Both the position numbers and the translations under genes were made by a program. From contig NZ_WJNH01000002.1 of NCBI RefSeq assembly GCF_009649735.1, forward strand, positions 372,001 through 436,000: DNA of 64,000 nt, given 5' to 3'. Position 1 is the first letter of the stretch; the number at the start of each line of letters is the position of its first letter. Positions 33,566-42,372 of this stretch are shown in pieces. Origin of the DNA: Salinibacillus xinjiangensis (GTDB lineage: Bacteria > Bacillota > Bacilli > Bacillales > Alkalibacillaceae). The notes beneath the pieces were generated by a model. That model was not told the origin of the DNA. It made no database searches and saw only the letters and a list, made by a program, of their open reading frames with translations.

Positions 33566-34817
33566 ATAAAATAACCTCTACCTGCTCACCAGCCTTCAAG
33601 CCAGTCTTAGTAGGCGGAATTACAATCAAGCAATTGGCATCCTTCATTGATAATAGGGCGCTGGATTGATCAAGTCCAACTGGTCGAGTCCATACTTTGC
33701 CCTCTTTCACTTCATAACGCCCACGTACAAACCTGGAGAATGCGTTGACTTTTAGATAATCTTCTTCTAAGAGTGCAGTGATTTTCGGATGCTCCCCTGC
33801 TCCATCAATCATACGGTCAATGACTGGCTTGGCGAATAGTTCAAAGCCGACGAAACAGGCACCGGGATTTCCTGAGAGTCCAAATAACAACTTTCCGTTA
33901 AATACACCTGCTGTAGTGACACTTCCTGGGCGCATCATGATTTTATTAAATAATGTATGTCCTTCCCAGTTAAGAAAAATATCGGTCATAATATCGTAAT
34001 CCCCGACTGAAACGCCGCCGGTTGTGACAATGATATCGATTTCATCATCATGGAGAAGATTGTTTATTCTTTCCTTGGCTACATCTACGTCATCCGGAAA
34101 CTTGCCAATTAAAATTGGCTCTCCTCCGCTTTTTCCAATTTGAGCTGCAAGCATGTAGGTGTTACTGTTGCGAATTTTTCCTGGCTCTAGTGGTTCAGAA
34201 ACATCTAGTAGTTCTGTACCTGTTGACAGTACAGCTACTTTTGGCTTTTTGTAAACTGGAACATTGTCAAAGCCTAGCGAGGATAAAACGGCCATATCAC
34301 CAGAATCGATATCCTTTCCTTTGTTTAAAAGGACCTCGCCTTGCTGCGTTTCTTCTCCTATTGGCGTAATATTGGCACCACTTTTTACGGGTTTGGTAAA
34401 TTTCACAAAAGTCTTGCCGTTATCCTCCACTTGATCCGTGGCCTCTAGCATGACGACTGTATCTGCTTCATCTGGGGCCATAGCACCTGTCATAATTCTT
34501 GCTGTTTCGCCTTCCTTTAGGGAAACTGAAGGTACTTCCCCACAAGGAATATTGTCTACAAGGTTTAAATAAACAGGTTCTTGGCGTGTCGCATTTTGCA
34601 AATCCTCTGAACGGACAGCGTAACCATCATAGCCTGAGCGTCTAAAATGTGGGATAGGATGCGGTGTTTGTATATCCTGAGAAAGTCTTCTTCCAATGGC
34701 CTCCATAATTCCTACTGATTCCGCTTCTATTTCGCTAACAAATGGTAGAAGGGATTGTAGAGCATCGTCTACCTTTATGGCTTTTCGATTAAATCTTGTA
34801 AAACCTTTTTCACTCAT
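33561..34817 (-). CDS. moeA: Molybdopterin molybdenumtransferase MoeA
   Basis: This 418-residue protein has the MoeA layout: N-terminal R-K-A-I-K-V-D-D-A-L, then H-F-R-R-S-G-Y-D-G-Y-A-V near residue 58, G-A-M-A-P near 111, and the MoCF domain with V-A-V-L-S-T-G-T-E-L and T-T-G-G-V-S-V-G-D-Y-D, followed by L-S-G-N-P. It inserts molybdate into adenylated molybdopterin, the last step of Moco synthesis. It sits apart from the mobA-moaC operon but in the same 10-kb Moco region; the TauE/SafE gene lies upstream. Its 3' end touches phased array A3. Confidence 0.95.
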   Translation of the reverse strand: MSEKGFTRFNRKAIKVDDALQSLLPFVSEIEAESVGIMEAIGRRLSQDIQTPHPIPHFRRSGYDGYAVRSEDLQNATRQEPVYLNLVDNIPCGEVPSVSLKEGETARIMTGAMAPDEADTVVMLEATDQVEDNGKTFVKFTKPVKSGANITPIGEETQQGEVLLNKGKDIDSGDMAVLSSLGFDNVPVYKKPKVAVLSTGTELLDVSEPLEPGKIRNSNTYMLAAQIGKSGGEPILIGKFPDDVDVAKERINNLLHDDEIDIIVTTGGVSVGDYDIMTDIFLNWEGHTLFNKIMMRPGSVTTAGVFNGKLLFGLSGNPGACFVGFELFAKPVIDRMIDGAGEHPKITALLEEDYLKVNAFSRFVRGRYEVKEGKVWTRPVGLDQSSALLSMKDANCLIVIPPTKTGLKAGEQVEVILL

Positions 34818-34871
34818 GTACCATTACCTCCCATGAAAATTCTTCTATTATTCCAATATGTAGTCCTTCCA

Positions 34872-35609
34872 TTAAGCAAGAATCATTTTTAATCCACCAA
34901 TAAATAAGACAGCTGCCAGGACTTTTTTGATTTTCATATCAGGCAATTTTGAGCTACCAAGTCTTGATCCAATGAAGGCTCCGATAAATACTAAAAATCC
35001 AAATAAAAATATGGATGGTGAAACGGTTTTGACAGAGGATATATGACCTAATAAACCGGATACTGAATTAACAAATACAAAGGCAGCAGCGACTGCAGAG
35101 ATCTGCTTTAATTTAGCCCAACCTAAAAATAACATAATAGGGGATAAAAAGATGCCTCCCCCTACCCCAATAAGTCCTGATAATAATCCAATTCCCATTC
35201 CCCACAGGACTGCGATAGGTAAAGTCGGTCTATGTATTGATTGATTTTCTTGTCCTCGTGGCATAAATAGACGAATGGCTGAAAATAAAAGCATCCCACC
35301 TACAAGCCAGTGGTAAAACGTATATGGGAGCATAATGCTTCCACCTATGTAAGCGAGTGGAATCGAACCGACAACAAATGGCCAAAATAGCGACCAAGAA
35401 AAATGCTTGGCTCTATAAAAATAGATAAAAGCAATACCAGAAACAATAATATTTAAGATAAGTGCTGTCGGCTTAATGACGGTTGGAAGGATTCCCACTA
35501 ATCCCATGATTGCAATATAGCCTGAGCCCCCACCATGGCCAACTAATGAATATAAAATCGATACAATAAAAAACAGCACACTAAGTAAAATAATTTGTTC
35601 AACCTGCAT
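34872..35609 (-). CDS. Sulfite exporter TauE/SafE family membrane protein
   Basis: This protein of about 245 residues has 7-8 membrane helices with two related Gly/Pro-rich motifs, L-V-G-H-G-G-G-S-G-Y and G-V-G-G-G-I-F-L-S-P, as in TauE/SafE (DUF81). The ATG at 35609 has AAAGG at 8-nt spacing; a GTG at 35618 overlaps the ribosome site. Members export sulfite or other organosulfur anions. It lies between moeA and the nitrate-reductase remnants, so an anion-transport role linked to molybdo-enzymes is possible but not shown. Confidence 0.85.
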   Translation of the reverse strand: MQVEQIILLSVLFFIVSILYSLVGHGGGSGYIAIMGLVGILPTVIKPTALILNIIVSGIAFIYFYRAKHFSWSLFWPFVVGSIPLAYIGGSIMLPYTFYHWLVGGMLLFSAIRLFMPRGQENQSIHRPTLPIAVLWGMGIGLLSGLIGVGGGIFLSPIMLFLGWAKLKQISAVAAAFVFVNSVSGLLGHISSVKTVSPSIFLFGFLVFIGAFIGSRLGSSKLPDMKIKKVLAAVLFIGGLKMILA

Positions 35610-35649
35610 ATCTCTCACCTTTTTACCGTAATTAGAGTTCTTTCATAAA

Positions 35650-35684
35650 ACAAAACCCTTGTCTTTTAATCCTACGACAAGGGT
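35650..35684 (-). terminator. Terminator left over from the nar operon
   Basis: ACCCTTGTC and GACAAGGGT form a 9-bp stem followed on the minus strand by a T-rich tail. It stands 14 bp after the stop of the narI remnant, so it was probably the end of narGHJI. Confidence 0.75.
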
Positions 35685-35697
35685 AGCATGTACTTTC

Positions 35698-35840
35698 CTA
35701 TTTTATCACGTTACGAGGCTTTGGAGTATCTTGATTTGTTGGCCTTTTGCGATAAACCACATAACTCCACCACAAGTATTCAAAAGGCATGCTGAATATA
35801 TGGACTAAACGCGTAAATGGAATAGATGCATAAAGAATAA
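35698..35840 (-). pseudogene. narI remnant (C-terminus of nitrate reductase gamma subunit)
   Basis: On the minus strand the frame reads I-L-Y-A-S-I-P-F-T-R-L-V-H-I-F-S, then M-P-F-E-Y-L-W-W-S-Y-V-V-Y-R-K-R-P, ending N-V-I-K and a stop at 35698. P-F-T-R-L-V-H and Y-L-x-x-x-Y-V-V-Y-R are the typical end of NarI, the membrane cytochrome b subunit. The rest of narI is missing, and the sequence is joined directly to a narG fragment. Confidence 0.82.
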
Positions 35841-35841
35841 A

Positions 35842-36028
35842 TGAAATTTAAACTCCCTGTTTCTTCATCCTTCATTTCTAAATTCCATTGCTTCTGTCCA
35901 TCACTCTGGATTCTAGGGTATCCTGTGGAATGGCTAATTCATTGGTGTTTTCATCCAATAAAACTGGCTTCCATTATTAAATAGGAGGAATTATACCAAA
36001 CTCAACTCTCGGGTACATCGGTTTGATC
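35842..36028 (-). pseudogene. narG remnant (nitrate reductase alpha subunit, internal pieces)
   Basis: Three short pieces match NarG. D-Q-T-D-V-P-E-S is followed by a stop, then W-Y-N-S-S-Y-L-I-M. Next comes W-K-P-V-L-L-D-E-N-T-N-E-L-A-I-P-Q. After a frame change D-G-Q-K-Q-W-N-L-E-M-K-D-E-E-T-G appears. Known NarG proteins have these in this order (D-Q-T-D-V-P-E-S-S-D-W-Y-N-S and W-N-L-x-M-x-D-E-E-T-G), but with more than 100 residues between the first and second. So the gene has a nonsense codon, a frameshift and large deletions. Confidence 0.85.
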
Positions 36029-36115
36029 AAGACCTCCAACTCAACGTTTGTTACGAAAATCGTCATAAATTCACGTTGACTTCATAGACTTGCTTTGCGA
36101 TACTATACGGAAGTT
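36026..36115 (+). promoter_or_regulatory. Moco-block promoter region, copy A (upstream of moeB remnant and moaB)
   Basis: This 90-bp region aligns without gaps, at about 75 percent identity, to the region upstream of mobA (44000-44087, opposite strand). Shared parts are the 17-mer TCAACGTTTGTTACGAA (36041-36057), a -35 TTGACT (36076-36081), a 17-nt spacer and a -10 GATACT (36099-36104). The 17-mer ends 18 nt before the -35 in both copies, a place suited to an activator. Confidence 0.75.
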
Positions 36116-36145
36116 AAATTCGGAATATTTGAAGGAGTTCTTAGC

Positions 36146-36247
36146 ATGAATTCAAAGAATATGATAGATTCTCACCCAACTATTGATACAGGTGGAAGAT
36201 ACTCTAGAAAAGAGTTACTGTCACAAATAGGAGTGCAGAAAATCTAA
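36146..36247 (+). pseudogene. Truncated moeB/thiF-like gene start
   Basis: An ATG at 36146 with AAGGAG 8 nt upstream opens a 33-codon frame ending G-R-Y-S-R-K-E-L-L-S-Q-I-G-V-Q-K-I and a stop. R-Y-S-R-x-x-L-x-x-x-I-G is the typical N-terminus of MoeB/ThiF adenylyltransferases, which activate MoaD. The rest is missing: the known family would continue E-G-Q-x-K-[IL] and a nucleotide-binding Gly loop. It is transcribed from the promoter region above toward moaB. The match is short, so other origins are possible. Confidence 0.55.
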
Positions 36248-36295
36248 CAGAAGCAAAAACATCTACTATAAGTACTTTGGATGAGGAGGAATAAG

Positions 36296-36808
36296 ATGGC
36301 AACTCATGAACATAAGGCCCAAGCGCCGAAAACGGTGACCTGTGCAGTAATTACTGTTTCAGATACCCGTACTGAGGAAACGGATAAGAGCGGAAAGTTG
36401 ATAAAGACATTACTTGACGAAAAAGAGCATCACGTTGGTCATTATGCTATCACAAAGGATGATTATGTCCACATCCAACATTTGATTAAAGATTTGGCAG
36501 ACCGTGATGACATCCATGCTATTCTCTTAAATGGTGGTACAGGGATTTCAAGACGGGATACTACTTATGAAGCGGTAAAAGATTTACTTGACAAGGAAAT
36601 GCCAGGATTTGGTGAGATCTTTCGACTGTTAAGCTTTCAAAATGATATAGGTGCTGCTGCTATTCTCAGTCGGGCTGTTGCCGGAGTTTATAAAAATACC
36701 GCTATTTTTTCCATGCCTGGGTCTAGTGGTGCGGTCAAGCTTGCGATGAATGAGCTTATTTTACCTGAGCTTAGTCATGTACGATTTGAGATTGAGAAAC
36801 AGCTATAA
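36296..36808 (+). CDS. moaB: MoaB/Mog-type molybdenum cofactor protein
   Basis: This 170-residue protein shows the MogA/MoaB fold: A-V-I-T-V-S-D-T-R near residue 18, L-L-N-G-G-T-G-I-S-R-R-D near 77 and S-M-P-G-S-S-G-A-V near 143. It adenylates or binds molybdopterin before metal insertion. The ATG at 36296 has AGGAGG at 6-nt spacing and is chosen over 36281. It stands after the moeB remnant and may once have formed moeB-moaB. A bidirectional terminator follows. Confidence 0.9.
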   Translation: MATHEHKAQAPKTVTCAVITVSDTRTEETDKSGKLIKTLLDEKEHHVGHYAITKDDYVHIQHLIKDLADRDDIHAILLNGGTGISRRDTTYEAVKDLLDKEMPGFGEIFRLLSFQNDIGAAAILSRAVAGVYKNTAIFSMPGSSGAVKLAMNELILPELSHVRFEIEKQL

Positions 36809-36810
36809 AA

Positions 36811-36853
36811 AAAAGCCTGTCACTTGTAGGAAGACAAATGACAGGCTTTTTAT
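36811..36853. terminator. Bidirectional terminator between moaB and the ALDH gene
   Basis: AAGCCTGTCA and TGACAGGCTT form a 10-bp stem around ATTTGTC / GACAAAT-like inner pairing, with A and T runs outside. Confidence 0.9.
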
Positions 36854-36869
36854 TTTATAGAGCTATTCA

Positions 36870-38303
36870 TTAAAAGTTATAGTTCATACTAATAAATTTC
36901 ATATGAACCATTTCACGCATAGCATACTTAATTCCTTCATAGCCGTAGCCTGATGATTTCAACCCTCCATATGGCATGTGGTCAAACCTTAACGTTGGTA
37001 TGTCATTAATCAGCACCTGACCGACTTCAAGCTCATGAGCAAACGTAAAGGCTTGTGGTAAATGGTACGTAAACACCCCGGCGTTTAATCCATAAATGCT
37101 ATCGTTCATTTCAGCCAATGCCTCATCTGCACTACGAACGGAATTGACAATCACCACAGGACCAAACACCTCGTTACATGACACATTCGTATCCTTTGGC
37201 ACATTTGCTAAAATCGTAGGCTGAATTCCGTTTTCTTGAAGTTCTCCACCGGTTACGAGTTCTCCGCCTTCTTGCACGGCCTCCTTAATCCAATCTAGCA
37301 AACGATTTTGTGATTTTTCATCGATGATCCCAGAGACATCTGTATTCGGATCGTTCGGGTCACCGTAGACTAGAGCATCTGTTACCTGTTTAAAGTGTGT
37401 TAAAAATTCATCCTTCACTTCTTCATGAACATAAATTCTTTGTGTACTTATGCAAACCTGCCCATTGTATGAAAAGGCCCCCACAACTGCTTTTTCTGCT
37501 ATATCTTTAATTTTATCGCGAACACTATTATCTACATATAACGCGGAGTTGTTTCCAAGCTCTAACGTGATTTTCTTAAGTCCCACTTGAGATTTAATTA
37601 ATTTACCAACTTCAGGACTTCCAGTAAAGGTAATTTTGGCAACATCAGGATGATCAATCATGACTTTTCCAAGACGTGGTCCATCTCCTGTAATAACTTG
37701 ATAGGCATCGTCAGGTAGACCGGCTTGTTTAAAGGCTTCTACTAGTTTAATAGCGGAAAGTGGTGTTTTCTCAGCAGGTTTCACGATAATGCTGTTCCCA
37801 ACCGCCAAAGCAGGACCTACCTTATGTGCAACTAAATTTAAAGGAAAATTGAACGGTGTAATTGCTCCCACCACACCAATAGGTTGATAAATGGTATAAG
37901 CATCTCGCCCTCCACCGTTTGTTGCTGCATCTAAACGAATAGACTCCCCTTCTAGCTTTCTTGCTTCAATCGCAGCAAATTTAAAGGTTTGTATGGTACG
38001 ATCGACCTCTCCTAATGCAAAACGAATGGGTTTTCCTGACTCAAGGGTAATCGTTTTAGCAAAATCCTCTTTATTCTCGGCAATGATTTCACAAACTTTC
38101 TCAAGAATAGAGGACCTTTCTTCAGAGGTTAAAGCTTTCATCTTTTGAAAAGCTGTTTTTCCCTTTACAATCGCCTTTTCCATTTGTTCACTCGTGCATT
38201 CTGGGATAGCTCTTATTTTTTGTCGAGTATGTGGATTTATTAAATCATATGTATCTGATGATTGCTCTGCCAGGGTTTGTATGTTATTAGCGATATCAAT
38301 CAT
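36870..38303 (-). CDS. NAD(P)-dependent aldehyde dehydrogenase
   Basis: This 477-residue ALDH has N152 (T-P-F-N-F-P), general base Glu248 (T-L-E-L-G-N-N) and nucleophile Cys284 (N-G-Q-V-C-I-S-T), plus the cofactor motif F-T-G-S-P-E-V-G. E-L-G-N-N in place of the common E-L-G-G-K/N is typical of the subgroup near phosphorylating-independent glyceraldehyde-3-phosphate or sulfolactaldehyde dehydrogenases. It oxidises an unknown aldehyde to acid. It stands alone between Moco genes and the RND pump and is probably unrelated to either. Confidence 0.9.
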   Translation of the reverse strand: MIDIANNIQTLAEQSSDTYDLINPHTRQKIRAIPECTSEQMEKAIVKGKTAFQKMKALTSEERSSILEKVCEIIAENKEDFAKTITLESGKPIRFALGEVDRTIQTFKFAAIEARKLEGESIRLDAATNGGGRDAYTIYQPIGVVGAITPFNFPLNLVAHKVGPALAVGNSIIVKPAEKTPLSAIKLVEAFKQAGLPDDAYQVITGDGPRLGKVMIDHPDVAKITFTGSPEVGKLIKSQVGLKKITLELGNNSALYVDNSVRDKIKDIAEKAVVGAFSYNGQVCISTQRIYVHEEVKDEFLTHFKQVTDALVYGDPNDPNTDVSGIIDEKSQNRLLDWIKEAVQEGGELVTGGELQENGIQPTILANVPKDTNVSCNEVFGPVVIVNSVRSADEALAEMNDSIYGLNAGVFTYHLPQAFTFAHELEVGQVLINDIPTLRFDHMPYGGLKSSGYGYEGIKYAMREMVHMKFISMNYNF

Positions 38304-38488
38304 TTAAATCCCTCCCTAATTCAATATACATTAATCATAGAATGGATAGATTGTTATTGTCAAAATATTTCGCACCTCTCGATAGTAAGTAATAATACCT
38401 AGTAATTTAGGATTATTAAAAGGAATTTTGAGGAAAATATAGAATAATTTACATGTTCAACAAAAATTTACGAAAAAAGGAGAAGAAG

Positions 38489-41400
38489 ATGAGATTTATT
38501 GAGTTTATTGTGAAAAGAAAAATTTTAATTGGTCTTATTTTTGTTTTTATTGTGGTTGCGGGAATTCTATCCACTAGTAGTCTGGATAAAAAACTACTCC
38601 CCACCCAAGTTGAGGATGGTGTGATTGTAAACTTGGCAGCCGGAAATCTAGATGCCCTTCAAATAGAAGAGGAGATCGTTACCCCTTTAGAAAAACGCTT
38701 TTCTAGTATAGAGGGTTTTGAGCGGATGTCTACAAACATTCAGGTTGGAAATTCAACCGTTCAAGTGTTTTTTGATGAAGGGAAGGGTGAAGAAGGTCTA
38801 CGGGAAATTCAAGCTATTATGAATACCCACCAACAACAGCTAACTGGATTAGAGGATTTTTCAGCCATTCAGTTATCAACTGATCAGCCATATGAATTTT
38901 TTATGGAAATGTCTAATGGAAATTTAGATGAAATGACTAGATTTGCCTCTGATATACTGAAACCTAGATTAGAGGAATTACAAGAAGTTCGTGAAGTCGA
39001 TATTTCTGGTTTAAAGGAGTATGAGGCCATTGTTGAACTAGACAAAGATCAATTAACCGAATACAATTTAGAACCTACTTACATATCAAACCTCATTCAA
39101 ATAACCAATAATACCTCCACTGTCGGTACATTATCTGATGAAGAAAATACACCTCTTCTTAGATGGGATACTACCTACTCGAATACAGAAGAGCTTAAAA
39201 GCCTTTCGATTCCAACCCAGAACGGAAATATCTCGCTTGATGATATTGCTACTGTCTCAGTTCAACCAATTAACAAAATCACCTCAACCTGGAAAGAGGG
39301 TGACTCAAACTTACTCCTGATTCAAATTGGACGAGTCTCTGATGTAACCCAGATAGACATGGCAGATGCCGTACGCAGTGAAATTCAAGCTATACGAGAT
39401 GAGGGGCTCGTGGATGGTTTTGAATTAAATGAAATAGTCGCTCAATCAGATTATGTTGAAAGTTCTATAAATGGAGTGCAAAGTAATATTTTAATCGGAG
39501 GACTAGTTGCTCTTGTCATTTTAATCTTATTTTTAAGAAATTTACGTGCAACCACCATTATAGGGTTATCCATACCGTCCTCTATACTATTGACCTTTGT
39601 GGTCATGAATTTATTTCATTACAGCTTAAATATTGTTAGTTTAATTGCACTTGGTTTAGGAATTGGTATGATTGTCGACTCCTCTATCGTGATTTTAGAG
39701 TCCATTTATCGTAAAAAAGAGCAGGGGTTAACCAAATATGAATCCGTGATTCAAGGTACAAAGGAAGTGGCTTCTGCTGTCATTGCCTCCATGCTGACGA
39801 CAATCGTTGTATTTCTTCCAATTGGATTTTTAGGAGGAGAAGTTGGACAGGTGGTGACTGTTCTTTCAATTGTTGTCGCCATTGCATTAACAAGTTCCGT
39901 CGTTGTTTCTTTTACGCTAATTCCAACCTTCTCTGAGAAATTTTTAAAGGTAAAACCGAAAAGGATACGAAAAAAAGAAAGGCGTATTGTTAAATTTTAT
40001 AGCGCCTGTGTATCTTGGCTATTACAAAAAATATGGAGACGAATTAGCGTCCTCATTCTATTCGTCATGATGTTTATTGGCACAATGACACTAGTTACAA
40101 ATATTCCAATGAATGTCATGCCTGATATATATAATCGATATGCTGAATTAGTAGTCACCCTCGAGTCCGGCTTATCTCAGGAAAAGACGGAAGAGACCGT
40201 AGATGAGATCAGTAATCGACTTTCAAATGTAACAGATATAGAAACCCATTATGTCATACGGGATACGAATTACTTGCTTTTGTTAGTCAATATGACCAAG
40301 GATGAAAATATCACTAGAGACCAAAAAGAAGTTAATGAAGAAATTCTAGGGGAACTTCGTGAATTGCAAAATGATTATCCTATTTCAAATATAGCAAGCG
40401 CATTATCTGCAGGTGGTGGTTCTCCAGTCCAAGTGACAGTTCAGGGTGAAGACTTTCAAGAACTAGATAAACTGGTAGCTGAGCTAACCGGTGAATTAAA
40501 TAAGGTAGAGGGAATCGTCGGGATCACCAATACTAATAAAAATAAATCTGAAACCAAACAAATCGTCTTAAAACAAGACAATATTCAAGATGATGGATTA
40601 ACCTCTTCCCAAATAAAACAATTTGTTGAGCAGCTTTCGTTTGAAATTCCTATGGGAACTATTGCAACATCGACTGATGATACAACACCGCTCAAGTTAA
40701 CACTAGATGATTCCCTATTAACTGAAAACCAACTAATGGATATGGAAATTCCTACTCTAAATGGCGAAAAGGTACTTTCTAACTATATTTCATTAGAGAC
40801 CCGTAAAAGTCCGAATCAAATTACACATGAAGACGGCATACGTAGTATTACCGTTTCCGCAGACATAGAGGGGCGAGACTTAGGATCTGTTAACCGGGAC
40901 GTACAAAATGTTATAGAATCCTTAGACACTCCAGAGAGCTATGAGGTGTCTCTTGCGGGAGACCTTGAAGCACAGCAAGAGTCTATGAACGAGATGTTAA
41001 TTGTATTAGCAACTGCCATATTCCTCGTATACTGTGTTATGGCGGTGCAGTTTAATCATTTGGCACAGCCACTTATTGTCATGTCCGTCATACCAATGAC
41101 CTTTGTAGGGGCAATACTTGGTTTGCTGATGACTAACCAAGAGCTTAATATGATCTCTGGAGTCGGTTTACTAGTGCTTATAGGGATTATTCTCAATAAT
41201 GCCATACTTCTCCTTGATCGCACGAATCAGCTACGAAAAACCGGTCAACCGATAAAATATGCACTGGTAGAAGCCGGTAAAAACAGAATTAGACCTATTT
41301 TCATGACAACCTTTACAACAGCTGGAGGAATGCTACCTTTAGCCTTGGCAACAGGTACAGCTGGTAACTTTCAATCCCCTCTAGCCATTGTTGTCATATT

Positions 41401-41533
41401 CGGGCTATTATTTGGTACGTTGATTACACTAATTTTAGTCCCATCCGTCTATATGTTGTTTCACGACGTCCGTCAAGGATTGAAAAAGATATTTAAGCGA
41501 TCTGAGCATAAAGATGTTTCAATAGAGAATTAA
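38489..41533 (+). CDS. RND-family efflux permease (SwrC/AcrB-like)
   Basis: This 1014-residue pump has the RND layout: helix 1 at about 10-28, a large extracellular loop to about 325, helices 2-6, a second loop from about 555 to 830, and helices 8-12. G-I-G-M-I-V-D-S-S-I-V-I-L-E in helix 4 holds the proton-relay Asp. Gram-positive members such as SwrC export lipopeptides or antimicrobials. The ATG at 38489 has GGAG at 6-nt spacing, chosen over 38453. No membrane-fusion partner is nearby, so it may act alone. Confidence 0.92.
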   Translation: MRFIEFIVKRKILIGLIFVFIVVAGILSTSSLDKKLLPTQVEDGVIVNLAAGNLDALQIEEEIVTPLEKRFSSIEGFERMSTNIQVGNSTVQVFFDEGKGEEGLREIQAIMNTHQQQLTGLEDFSAIQLSTDQPYEFFMEMSNGNLDEMTRFASDILKPRLEELQEVREVDISGLKEYEAIVELDKDQLTEYNLEPTYISNLIQITNNTSTVGTLSDEENTPLLRWDTTYSNTEELKSLSIPTQNGNISLDDIATVSVQPINKITSTWKEGDSNLLLIQIGRVSDVTQIDMADAVRSEIQAIRDEGLVDGFELNEIVAQSDYVESSINGVQSNILIGGLVALVILILFLRNLRATTIIGLSIPSSILLTFVVMNLFHYSLNIVSLIALGLGIGMIVDSSIVILESIYRKKEQGLTKYESVIQGTKEVASAVIASMLTTIVVFLPIGFLGGEVGQVVTVLSIVVAIALTSSVVVSFTLIPTFSEKFLKVKPKRIRKKERRIVKFYSACVSWLLQKIWRRISVLILFVMMFIGTMTLVTNIPMNVMPDIYNRYAELVVTLESGLSQEKTEETVDEISNRLSNVTDIETHYVIRDTNYLLLLVNMTKDENITRDQKEVNEEILGELRELQNDYPISNIASALSAGGGSPVQVTVQGEDFQELDKLVAELTGELNKVEGIVGITNTNKNKSETKQIVLKQDNIQDDGLTSSQIKQFVEQLSFEIPMGTIATSTDDTTPLKLTLDDSLLTENQLMDMEIPTLNGEKVLSNYISLETRKSPNQITHEDGIRSITVSADIEGRDLGSVNRDVQNVIESLDTPESYEVSLAGDLEAQQESMNEMLIVLATAIFLVYCVMAVQFNHLAQPLIVMSVIPMTFVGAILGLLMTNQELNMISGVGLLVLIGIILNNAILLLDRTNQLRKTGQPIKYALVEAGKNRIRPIFMTTFTTAGGMLPLALATGTAGNFQSPLAIVVIFGLLFGTLITLILVPSVYMLFHDVRQGLKKIFKRSEHKDVSIEN

Positions 41534-41539
41534 AAAAAG

Positions 41540-41577
41540 AGGGTGATCACATTAATTTATTGGTGATCATCCCCTTT
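41540..41577 (+). terminator. Terminator of the RND pump gene
   Basis: GGGTGATCAC and GTGATCATCCC form a stem of about 10 bp followed by CTTTTCTT. Confidence 0.75.
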
Positions 41578-41633
41578 TCTTCATATTTTGAATTGTCGTG
41601 CTCGTTCAGTACAATTTAGCAGCAGTTGCTTTT

Positions 41634-42104
41634 TTACCGCTTAAAATATCCACTTTTCCCGCCTTCTTTTTCAAGCAAGTACGTTGGGCCTAGCTCTATG
41701 CCTTTGTCCATCGCCTTACACATATCATAGATCGTTAATCCCGTAACACTAGCAGCCGTTAAAGCCTCCATCTCAACGCCGGTGGAGCCTTTTGTTTTCA
41801 CTGTTACATAAATATCAATTATACCCGTTTCAGGCATTTCAAACTCTATATTTAACTTAGACAACATTAAAGGGTGGCACATTGGAATGATATCTGATGT
41901 CTTTTTTCCTCCCATAATTCCAGCCACTTGAGCCACGGAGAGGACGTCACCTTTTTTCATTTTCCCTTCTCTTACCGCTTCCCAAACAGAATCATTCATT
42001 TTCACTCTGGAAAAAGCTACAGCTGTCCGACTTGTTTCACATTTTTCTGATATATCGACCATGTTTGCTCGACCTTGTTCATTAAAATGGGTAAAGCCCT
42101 CCAT
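41634..42104 (-). CDS. moaC: Cyclic pyranopterin monophosphate synthase MoaC
   Basis: This 156-residue enzyme has the MoaC motifs [13 protein letters not shown] near residue 4, P-M-C-H-P-L near 74 and G-V-E-M-E-A-L-T-A near 107, with Lys and His of the active site. It converts the MoaA product to cyclic pyranopterin monophosphate. It is the last gene of mobA-mobB-moaE-moaD-moaC. GGGGAGG precedes the ATG. No moaA lies in the window, so it must be elsewhere. Confidence 0.96.
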   Translation of the reverse strand: MEGFTHFNEQGRANMVDISEKCETSRTAVAFSRVKMNDSVWEAVREGKMKKGDVLSVAQVAGIMGGKKTSDIIPMCHPLMLSKLNIEFEMPETGIIDIYVTVKTKGSTGVEMEALTAASVTGLTIYDMCKAMDKGIELGPTYLLEKEGGKSGYFKR

Positions 42105-42129
42105 ATTCTTAATCCTCCCCTATGTAAAA

Positions 42130-42372
42130 TCATCCGCCACTAACCGGTGGAATAAAGGCAACGGTATCACGTTCTTGGAGTGTATCCGTTTTTTCGGCAT
42201 ACTCTTCATTTACAGCTATCATCGCCTGACTCATTTCAGCTTTTGCTTGAGGGTATTCTTGCATTAGTTTTTCCTTTAATTGTTCAACGGTACTCCCAGC
42301 TATGTGCTCCAATTGGATTTCTCTTTGCCCTGTTTTTTCAGCTAATCCAGCGAAAAATAAAACATTAATCAT
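42130..42372 (-). CDS. moaD: Molybdopterin synthase sulfur carrier MoaD
   Basis: This 80-residue ubiquitin-like protein starts M-I-N-V-L-F-F-A-G-L-A and ends P-P-V-S-G-G. The terminal Gly is adenylated by MoeB and then thiocarboxylated to give sulfur to MoaE. Its ATG overlaps the end of moaE by 8 nt, and GGGGAG lies before it, so the pair is translated together. Because the MoeB-like gene at 36146 is broken, another adenylyltransferase must serve this protein. Confidence 0.94.
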   Translation of the reverse strand: MINVLFFAGLAEKTGQREIQLEHIAGSTVEQLKEKLMQEYPQAKAEMSQAMIAVNEEYAEKTDTLQERDTVAFIPPVSGG

